Shown piece by piece: positions 1 through 6,183 of a DNA stretch of 8,524 nucleotides. The stretch spans positions 1 to 8,524 of the forward strand of contig DATDBO010000031.1 of the NCBI GenBank assembly GCA_036524775.1, given 5' to 3'. This stretch comes from VRUE01 sp036524775 (GTDB taxonomy: Bacteria; Actinomycetota; Thermoleophilia; Solirubrobacterales; 70-9). Both the position numbers and the translations under genes were made by a program. A model generated the notes under the pieces. The model did not search any database and was not told where the DNA came from. It was given only the letters and a program-made list of their open reading frames with translations. How positions within the stretch are numbered: position 1 is the first letter of the stretch; each line of letters opens with the position of its first letter.

Positions 1-82
1 GTGTCCCCCTGGAGGAACTTGTGAGCCCGCCCGGACTTGGGCCCTCGCAGAGATTCCGTCGCGGGTTCCGCCAGGGGGACAC
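1..82. repeat. Imperfect 18-bp inverted repeat flanking 46 bp (hairpin or MITE-like element)
   Basis: Bases 1-12 (GTGTCCCCCTGG) are the exact reverse complement of 71-82. Allowing one mismatch, the arms extend to 1-18 and 65-82 (17 of 18). An inner CCCGC (26-30) can alternatively pair with GCGGG (61-65). As RNA this folds into one long hairpin. As DNA it looks like terminal inverted repeats of a small non-autonomous element, but the left flank is outside the window, so no target duplication can be checked. I compared it by eye with common riboswitch cores (glycine, THF, ZTP, SAM, TPP, FMN) and with the SRP RNA loop, and found no match. There is no T-run, so it is not an ordinary terminator. 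The repeat is certain; its nature is not. Confidence 0.6.
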
Positions 83-95
83 CCGACCCTGGTAA
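21..95 (+). CDS. Possible 24-codon leader ORF upstream of purU
   Basis: A GTG at 21 sits 4 nt after a strong ribosome-binding sequence, GGAGGA (11-16), and opens 24 codons ending in TAA at 93-95. This is the best start signal near purU, yet its frame is not the purU frame. The GTG also overlaps a TGA (22-24) that closes the frame entering from the left edge (a GTGA overlap typical of coupled genes). The predicted peptide is Arg/Pro/Gly-rich and I do not recognise it. It lies wholly within or beside the inverted repeat, so it could be a regulatory leader, the start of a gene interrupted by the repeat, or chance. Confidence 0.25.
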   Translation: MSPPGLGPSQRFRRGFRQGDTRPW

Positions 96-960
96 TCATC
101 CGAGTATCGACAACCAGCCATCCACCTCGCGCCTCTTGCTCGCCTGCCCCGACCGCCCAGGGCTGATCGCCGCCGTCAGCGGCTTCCTCGCCGACGCCGG
201 GCGCAACATCGTCGACGCCGACCAGCACTCGAGCCGCGAGGGGCGCTTCTTCATGCGGATGGCCTTCGACCCCGCTCCCGCAGAGGAGCGGTCCGCGCTC
301 TACCGCCGCTTCGAGGAAGAGATCGCCGGGCCGCTGCAGATGGACCACCGCTTCGCCGAGTCGGACGAGCGCAAGCGGGTCGCGATCATGGTCTCGCGCG
401 AAGACCACTGCCTCTCCGACCTGCTCTGGCGCTCCCGCAGCGGCGAGCTCGGCGCCGAGGTCGTCGCCGTCGTCTCCAACCACCCCGACCACGCCGGCCA
501 GGTCGAGTCGCTGGGCCTCCCCTACCACCACGTGCCGGTCGCGGCCGGCGATCGAGCGCCAGCCGAGGAGCGGATCTTGGAGCTGCTAGCGGGCGAGATC
601 GACCTGCTCGTCCTCGCCCGCTACATGCAGGTTCTCTCCGCCGATTTCCTCGCCCGGCTGGAGGCGCCGGCGATAAACATCCACCACAGCTTCCTGCCGG
701 CGTTCGTCGGCGCCGACCCCTACGCCCGCGCCCACGAGCGCGGCGTCAAGCTGATCGGCGCCACCGCCCACTACGTCACCGAGGAGCTCGACGCCGGCCC
801 GATCATCGACCAGGACGTGACCCGGGTCAGCCACCGCGACGAGATCGACGACCTGATGCAGATCGGCCGCGACGTCGAGCGCCTCGTCCTCGCCCGCGCG
901 GTCAGGGCGCACCTCGACGACCGCGTGCTGTTGGACGGTGACAGGACCATCGTCTTCTAG
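37..960 (+). CDS. purU: Formyltetrahydrofolate deformylase (PurU)
   Basis: Cytosolic enzyme that hydrolyses 10-formyl-tetrahydrofolate to formate and THF, balancing one-carbon pools and supplying formate for purine synthesis. An N-terminal ACT domain (about residues 31-105, opening LLLACPDRPGL) is followed by a formyltransferase fold (about 113-305). The catalytic region reads INIHHSFLPAF, with Asn214 and His216, and Asp252 lies in LDAGPII; these match the Asn-His-Asp triad of this hydrolase/transferase family. It aligns end to end with E. coli PurU (280 aa) as I remember it. The start is uncertain: the only standard in-frame start before the ACT domain is TTG at 37, which has no Shine-Dalgarno and lies inside the inverted repeat. 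ATC at 106 would give a length closer to E. coli. A hairpin with a T-run follows the stop, so it is probably the last gene of its transcript. Product call very sure, start not. Confidence 0.93.
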   Translation: MGPRRDSVAGSARGTPDPGNHPSIDNQPSTSRLLLACPDRPGLIAAVSGFLADAGRNIVDADQHSSREGRFFMRMAFDPAPAEERSALYRRFEEEIAGPLQMDHRFAESDERKRVAIMVSREDHCLSDLLWRSRSGELGAEVVAVVSNHPDHAGQVESLGLPYHHVPVAAGDRAPAEERILELLAGEIDLLVLARYMQVLSADFLARLEAPAINIHHSFLPAFVGADPYARAHERGVKLIGATAHYVTEELDAGPIIDQDVTRVSHRDEIDDLMQIGRDVERLVLARAVRAHLDDRVLLDGDRTIVF

Positions 961-961
961 G

Positions 962-982
962 ACTGGCTAGCCGGCCAGTTTT
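962..982 (+). terminator. Intrinsic-terminator-like hairpin after purU
   Basis: ACTGGC (962-967) and GCCAGT (974-979) are perfect reverse complements around a 6-nt loop, followed by a run of four T ending at 982. It begins 2 nt after the purU stop. The short T-run makes it a modest terminator, but the position is right and it separates purU from the P450 gene. Confidence 0.6.
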
Positions 983-983
983 G

Positions 984-989
984 TAGTGT
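984..989 (+). promoter_or_regulatory. Possible -10 box for the P450 gene
   Basis: TAGTGT fits the TANNNT form of actinobacterial -10 boxes and lies 9 nt before the ATG at 999, just after the purU terminator. It would give a very short leader. No clear -35 box is visible, so support is weak. Confidence 0.3.
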
Positions 990-998
990 GTCGGGGAG

Positions 999-2325
999 AT
1001 GGAGCAGGCGACCCTCCCCCGCCCCGCGACGCGCACGGCCTCCAACGGCTTCCCGCCCGGCACGCGGCTGCCCGCGGTCGCCCAGGCCGGCCTCTACGCG
1101 TTCGACCCGCTCGGCTTCCTGATCCGCTTCCAGCGCCGCTACGGCGACGTCTTCACCGTCCGCTTCCCCTTCTTCGAGCGGTTGGTCTACGTCGCCGACC
1201 CGGCCCTGGTCAAACAGGTCTTCACCGGCTCGCCCGAGCAGTTGCACGCGGGCGAGGCCAACGCGACCGTGCTCGAGCCGGCGCTCGGCCCGAACTCGGT
1301 CCTCACCCTCGACGAGGCGCCGCACATGCGCCGGCGCAAGCTGCTCCTGCCGCCGTTCCACGGCGAGCGGATCCAGCGCTACGGCGAGCTGATCCGCGAG
1401 GTGACGGTGAAGGAGATGGAGAGCTGGCCGGTCGGCGAGCCGTTCGCCCTGCGCCCGCACACGCAGCGGATCACGCTGGCGGTGATCATGCGCGCCGTCT
1501 TTGGCGTCCACGACGAGGAGCGCCTGGCGCACTTCGAGCGCCTGATCGAGGAGTTCTCGGCGCGCGTGAACATGATCACCGCCTTCCCGCCGCTGCGCCG
1601 CAACCTCGGCCGCTGGAGCCCCTGGGGGCGATTCCTGCGTGCGCGCGAGGCGCTCGACGCCTTCGTCTACGAGGAGATCGCCCTGCGCCGCGCCGAGAAC
1701 TCCGGCGAGGGAGAGACGCCCGACGACGTGCTCTCGCTGCTGCTCCAGGCCCGGCACGAGGACGGCAGCCCGATGAGCGACGCCGAGCTGCGCGACGAGC
1801 TGGTGACGATCCTCGGCGCCGGCCACGAGACGACCGCGACCGGCCTCGCTTGGGCGATGGAGCGCCTGCTGCGCAACCCGCGCGTGCTGAGCCGCCTGCG
1901 CGACTCGCTCGCCGCCGGCGAGGACGAGTACCTCGAGGCGACGGTGAAGGAGACGCTGCGTGCGCGGCCGGTGATCGTCGACGTGGCCCGCAAGCTGACC
2001 GCGCCGTTGCGGATCGAGGAGTACGAGGTGCCGGCCGGCTGCTTCGTCCTCCCCGCGATCGCCGCCCTGCATTACCGCGAGGACCTCTTCCCGGAGCCGG
2101 AGGAGTTCCGGCCGGAACGCTTCCTCGACGGCAAGACCGACACCTATGCCTGGATCCCCTTCGGCGGCGGCGTGCGCCGCTGCATCGGCTCCGCCTTCGC
2201 TGAATACGAGATGAGGGTGGTGCTGCGCGAGTTCGTCGAGCGGGCCGAGCTGCGCGCTCCCGACCCCCGGCCGGAAAAGGTCAAGGTCCGCAACATCACC
2301 CTCGCTCCGGGCAAGGGGACGATGG

Positions 2326-2351
<26 letters not shown>
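999..2351 (+). CDS. Cytochrome P450, CYP135/CYP138-like
   Basis: Haem-thiolate monooxygenase, 450 aa, the usual length for a soluble bacterial P450; no membrane anchor is seen. Family hallmarks are in order: I-helix AGHETT (about 274-279, with the acid-alcohol pair Glu277/Thr278), K-helix ExxR (Glu318, Arg321), PERF (near 368), and the haem loop FGGGVRRCIG (388-397) with Cys395 as iron ligand. The whole protein, including APHMRRRKLLLPPFHGE-type text near residue 110, resembles M. tuberculosis CYP138 and CYP135 as I recall them; this is from memory. The substrate cannot be read from the sequence. No ferredoxin or ferredoxin reductase gene lies in the window, so its redox partners are elsewhere. 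ATG at 999 has GGGGAG directly before it, too close for a good Shine-Dalgarno. The 3' end overlaps the convergent ABC-F gene by 26 bp. Confidence 0.95.
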
Positions 2352-4245
<1,894 letters not shown>

Positions 4246-4307
4246 ACGTGACGAACATTTTTCATTGCGCGCGCCATACGCGCGTCGGCGTTGCCTACCG
4301 TGGCGGC
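4246..4307. promoter_or_regulatory. Divergent promoter region with GC-rich inverted repeat
   Basis: These 62 bp separate the ABC-F start (-) from the first small membrane-protein start (+) and must hold both promoters. TACCGT at 4296-4301 fits a TANNNT -10 box and ends 6 nt before GTG 4308, which implies a leaderless transcript to the right. CGCGCG occurs twice (4268-4273 and 4279-4284) around 5 nt, a symmetric element that could bind a regulator. I see no convincing -10 box for the ABC-F direction. Confidence 0.4.
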
Positions 4308-4541
4308 GTGACCCCGATCGACCCCGGCATTGCACGGGAATTCCTCGAAGCGTTGATTGCCGGATTCTCCGTGCTGGGAGGCATCATGGCCTACTTCAGC
4401 GGCCTCGAGGCATACCGTGCGCTTGCCCGGAACGAGGCGCCATCCGCAGTCGCCCACAGCATCAATGAAGGGATCAGCAACGGATTTGAGATTGGCATGC
4501 CGATGGCATCGCTAGCCCTTATGATCATGGGATGGACGTAA
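4308..4541 (+). CDS. Small membrane protein of unknown function (77 aa), first of a pair
   Basis: I do not recognise the family. The 77-residue product has two hydrophobic segments: about 16-36 (IAGFSVLGGIMAYFSGLEAY region) and about 60-76 (GMPMASLALMIMGW). A polar stretch rich in Ala, Asn, Glu and Ser lies between them, consistent with a hairpin inner-membrane protein. The GTG at 4308 was chosen because a TANNNT box ends 6 nt upstream and the residues after it become coherent; an upstream in-frame ATG at 4239 would lie antisense within the ABC-F start. The stop TAA overlaps the next start (TAATG), so the two genes are likely co-translated. Its GC content, including third positions, is visibly lower than that of its neighbours, which suggests acquired DNA. 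Confidence 0.6.
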   Translation: MTPIDPGIAREFLEALIAGFSVLGGIMAYFSGLEAYRALARNEAPSAVAHSINEGISNGFEIGMPMASLALMIMGWT

Positions 4542-4723
4542 TGAATAAGTTTCTGCGGTCGCCCCACGGGGCCCTGATCGTTGGAACGGTGACCTCCTCG
4601 CTGGTCGGTATCGCCGTTTTCGTCTTTGCCGCACCGCCCATCATCCTGATTCCCGCGAATCTGATCGCTGGCACCGCATATGTCGAGCTGAGGCGCCGCG
4701 TCATTCACCCCGATCGTCGCTGA
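4541..4723 (+). CDS. Small membrane protein of unknown function (60 aa), second of a pair
   Basis: Unrecognised 60-residue protein. A short basic/polar N-terminus (MNKFLRSPHG) is followed by a long hydrophobic stretch (about 11-50) broken by AAPP near residue 33, so it could be two membrane helices or a re-entrant hairpin. The tail is strongly basic (ELRRRVIHPDRR) and would be cytoplasmic by the positive-inside rule. Its ATG overlaps the upstream TAA by one base, which favours this start over the in-frame ATG at 4532. It shares the lower-GC character of its partner. The stop lies 8 bp from the stop of the convergent DUF1697 gene. A two-component small membrane system is a fair inference; its function is unknown. 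Confidence 0.55.
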   Translation: MNKFLRSPHGALIVGTVTSSLVGIAVFVFAAPPIILIPANLIAGTAYVELRRRVIHPDRR

Positions 4724-4735
4724 GACATTCCTCAG
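4720..4735. terminator. Short inverted repeat at convergent gene ends (weak terminator candidate)
   Basis: CTGAG (4720-4724) and CTCAG (4731-4735) are perfect reverse complements around 6 nt. Each arm contains the stop codon of one converging gene. The stem is only 5 bp and neither side has a T-run, so a terminator role is weakly supported. Confidence 0.25.
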
Positions 4736-5127
4736 ACCAAATGCTTGGTGGCGATCTGGTCGATCGTGCCCTTGGTCCTGACCGTGGTCGGTCCGAGGGC
4801 GGCCTCGATAGCCTGCCAGTCCAGGTCGGATTCCGAGATGCCTCCGGCCGGGAGCCAGTAGAGCTCGCGCGCGGCGATCGCGAGCAGCTCCTTCGCCGAG
4901 CGGAGGAAGACGGGCACCTCGTAGCCGAGCGCCTCGGCGAGGCCTTCTTCGAGTCGAGAGGTCAGAGCAGCGAGCCGTCCATCCCGGGCGAAGATCACGT
5001 TGCCGCTGGCGCGAAAGGTCGCCACGTCCTCGCAGCCGAGCGCCTCGAAGTGCGAGCGCAGATCGTCATTGGCGATCCGCCGCCCACCAAGGTTCATCCC
5101 CCGCAGGAAAGCGACATAGCGAGCCAT
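4732..5127 (-). CDS. DUF1697 family protein, apparently with an internal deletion
   Basis: The 131-residue product begins MARYVAFLRGMNLGGRR and continues with ATFRASGNVIF, the hallmarks of DUF1697, a widespread family of unknown biochemical function. Its C-terminus (RELYWLPAGGISES from 87, then GPTTVRTKGT) is also typical. Family members are usually about 175-185 aa; here the two halves meet directly at about residue 86/87 (genomic position near 4869), and the central strand/helix block expected between them is absent. The reading frame stays open, so this is an in-frame loss, not a frameshift. It may be a folded variant or a decaying gene. The ATG at 5127 matches the family N-terminus; a TANNNT box (TAGGCT) ends 7 nt upstream, suggesting a leaderless mRNA, though GGGAAG in the same spot could act as a weak Shine-Dalgarno. 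Divergent from the peroxiredoxin gene. Confidence 0.85.
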   Translation of the reverse strand: MARYVAFLRGMNLGGRRIANDDLRSHFEALGCEDVATFRASGNVIFARDGRLAALTSRLEEGLAEALGYEVPVFLRSAKELLAIAARELYWLPAGGISESDLDWQAIEAALGPTTVRTKGTIDQIATKHLV

Positions 5128-5134
5128 GCTTCCC

Positions 5135-5140
5135 AGCCTA
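5135..5140 (-). promoter_or_regulatory. Possible -10 box (TAGGCT) for the DUF1697 gene
   Basis: On the minus strand TAGGCT (5140 down to 5135) is followed by 7 nt and then the ATG at 5127, the spacing expected if transcription starts at the start codon. No clear -35 box is visible. On the plus strand, TATTCG near 5145-5150 could serve the divergent peroxiredoxin gene. Confidence 0.35.
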
Positions 5141-5178
5141 CGAGCTATTCGCCGGTGCGACGCTGCGAGGATGCTTCC

Positions 5179-5736
5179 GTGAGCGCCGACTACGCCAACC
5201 TTCCGCCCGACCTGCCGGTGCCCGAGGACGACGGCGCAGCCGACCACTTGGAAGGGGCGGAGCTGCCGAGCGTCCCGCTGCCCTCGGCCCAAGGGGGCGA
5301 ACTCGACCCCTCAAGTCTCGGCGATGAGCGACTCGTCGCCTACGTCTACCCCCGCACGGGGGTCCCGGGGGAGCCGTCGCCGGATGGCTGGGACGACATT
5401 CCGGGCGCACGCGGCTGCACCCCACAGAGCTGCGCCTTTCGCGACACCGTGGCCGAGTTCACCGCAAGGCAAGCAACCGTCGTCGGCATCAGCGCCCAGC
5501 CCGCGGAGGAGCAGCGCGAGTTCGCCAAACGCGAGCACATCCCCTTCCCGCTGCTCTGCGACACCGAGCTGAAGCTCGCCGCGACGCTGAACCTTCCTAC
5601 CTTCGAAGCGGCCGGCATGACCCTCTACAAGCGCCTCACCTTCGTCGCCGAAGCCGGCCGCATCGTCAAGGTCTTCTACCCCGTCTTCCCACCCGACCGC
5701 AACGCGGCCGAGGTCCTTGCCTGGCTTGACCACTGA
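5179..5736 (+). CDS. Peroxiredoxin, PrxQ/Bcp-like subfamily
   Basis: Thiol peroxidase of the AhpC/TSA superfamily, 185 aa, expected to reduce hydroperoxides in the cytosol with electrons from thioredoxin. The core motif RGCTPQSCAFRD places Cys80 and Cys85 in the C-x4-C arrangement of PrxQ/Bcp enzymes, which form an intramolecular disulfide. FYPVFPPDRNAAEVLAWL at the C-terminus is typical of a subfamily I recall from proteobacteria and actinobacteria. Compared with E. coli Bcp, about 17 extra residues (GEPSPDGWDDIPGARG) separate the YPR strand from the first Cys. Read without gaps, position -3 from Cys80, usually Thr/Ser, is Ala. The first 45 residues are acidic and proline-rich with no signal peptide seen. 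GTG at 5179 is supported by AGGA 7 nt upstream; a longer reading from 4741 would only be antisense to DUF1697. Confidence 0.9.
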   Translation: MSADYANLPPDLPVPEDDGAADHLEGAELPSVPLPSAQGGELDPSSLGDERLVAYVYPRTGVPGEPSPDGWDDIPGARGCTPQSCAFRDTVAEFTARQATVVGISAQPAEEQREFAKREHIPFPLLCDTELKLAATLNLPTFEAAGMTLYKRLTFVAEAGRIVKVFYPVFPPDRNAAEVLAWLDH

Positions 5737-5749
5737 GGTGGAGATCCCA

Positions 5750-5767
5750 ACGGTCCGGCCGGGCCGT
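5750..5767. terminator. Hairpin between peroxiredoxin and ssrA ends
   Basis: ACGGTCC (5750-5756), a GGCC loop and GGGCCGT (5761-5767) form a 7-bp stem, with one G-U pair when read on the plus strand. It lies in the 43-bp gap between two converging genes and could stop transcription from either side, but there is no T-run on either strand. Confidence 0.35.
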
Positions 5768-5779
5768 CGGGTCACGCGA

Positions 5780-6138
5780 TGGAGGCGGTGGGATTCGAAC
5801 CCACGTCTCTGGTCGTAGCGCGAAGGCTTCTACAGGTTTAGCCGGCGCTTGAATCTCGCCTCTCGGGGTCCGCGCCGGCGGGCACTGCGGGAGGCAAAGC
5901 CCTCTGAAATGTCCCCTGGCGGACGGGGCGATCCGCCCGGGTAAGCCCGCAAATTGAAGCCGGTGCCCCTCTCCGCGGGCGGGTGAGGGCCGACTCTCAC
6001 TCACTTAGATCTAACTAAGCAGCGAGGGCGAACTCATGGTCCGCACGTATTGGTTGGTGCCGGTGTTTAACGAGGCCTCCGGCAACCTCGACCTGCGACC
6101 GTTCGCACGGACCGACCAGATCGAAGCCTGTCGCCCCC
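5780..6138 (-). ncRNA. ssrA: tmRNA (transfer-messenger RNA), one-piece
   Basis: Rescues stalled ribosomes by trans-translation with SmpB. The 5' end GGGGGCGACAGGCTTCGA (from 6138) pairs with 3' CGCCTCC (5787-5781) to make the acceptor stem. Its third pair is G-U, the identity element for alanyl-tRNA synthetase. The T arm is perfect (GTGGG-TTCGAAT-CCCAC); the discriminator A is at 5780 and CCA is not encoded. The long P2 helix is visible as TCTGGTCG (6120-6113) with CGACCAGA (5815-5808). The tag-reading region carries the usual GGCCTCGTTAAA lead-in and a tag reading frame at 6044-6015 ending GCCCTCGCTGCTTAG (ALAA-stop). A CTTAG/CTAAG hairpin follows the tag stop, and GGCTAAACCTGTAG precedes the tRNA-like 3' part, as in other tmRNAs. 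Length is 359 nt, normal. It is not permuted. Ends are set by the acceptor stem. Confidence 0.97.
6015..6044 (-). other. tmRNA tag-peptide reading frame (ADHEFALAA)
   Basis: GCG GAC CAT GAG TTC GCC CTC GCT GCT TAG encodes ADHEFALAA-stop. With the Ala carried by the tmRNA itself, the full degradation tag would be AADHEFALAA. The ALAA end is the classic ClpXP/ClpAP recognition end. The resume codon GCG is my choice: the five bases before it (TACGT) place A at -4, as in E. coli; an earlier resume codon is possible. Confidence 0.8.
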
Positions 6139-6154
6139 GTGCTATGTGGCTGGG

Positions 6155-6160
6155 ATTGTA
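6155..6160 (-). promoter_or_regulatory. Possible -10 box for ssrA
   Basis: TACAAT on the minus strand (6160 to 6155) is close to the TATAAT consensus. Transcription from it would start about 10 nt before the mature 5' end at 6138, leaving a short leader for RNase P to remove. No good -35 box is seen at 17 bp. Confidence 0.4.
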
Positions 6161-6170
6161 CGGCGTCGGG

Positions 6171-6176
6171 TACGTT
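6171..6176 (+). promoter_or_regulatory. Possible -10 box for the flavoprotein gene
   Basis: TACGTT fits TANNNT and is followed by 7 nt and then GTG 6184, the geometry of a leaderless transcript. It lies within the 45-bp gap shared with the divergent ssrA promoter. No Shine-Dalgarno precedes the GTG, which supports the idea. Confidence 0.4.
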
Positions 6177-6183
6177 GAGCGCC

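Noticed and set aside
1..98. A riboswitch (glycine, THF or ZTP) controlling purU
   Set aside because: None of the conserved cores of these riboswitches is recognisable; only the hairpin arms are evident. Kept as a repeat of unknown nature.
957..2072. A 371-codon minus-strand frame opposite the P450, and a 405-codon plus frame from 986
   Set aside because: Both are shadow frames of the P450: Arg/Ala/Pro-rich, with no motifs. The frame from 999 carries the haem, ExxR and I-helix motifs.
4741..5178. Upstream extension of the peroxiredoxin frame
   Set aside because: The stretch is antisense to DUF1697 and does not resemble any peroxiredoxin N-terminus; GTG 5179 has a Shine-Dalgarno.
5780..5850. 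A tRNA gene at the TTCGAAT T-loop
   Set aside because: No D arm or anticodon arm lies at tRNA spacing; the acceptor partner is 350 nt away at 6138, and the tag frame and P2 helix show it is tmRNA.
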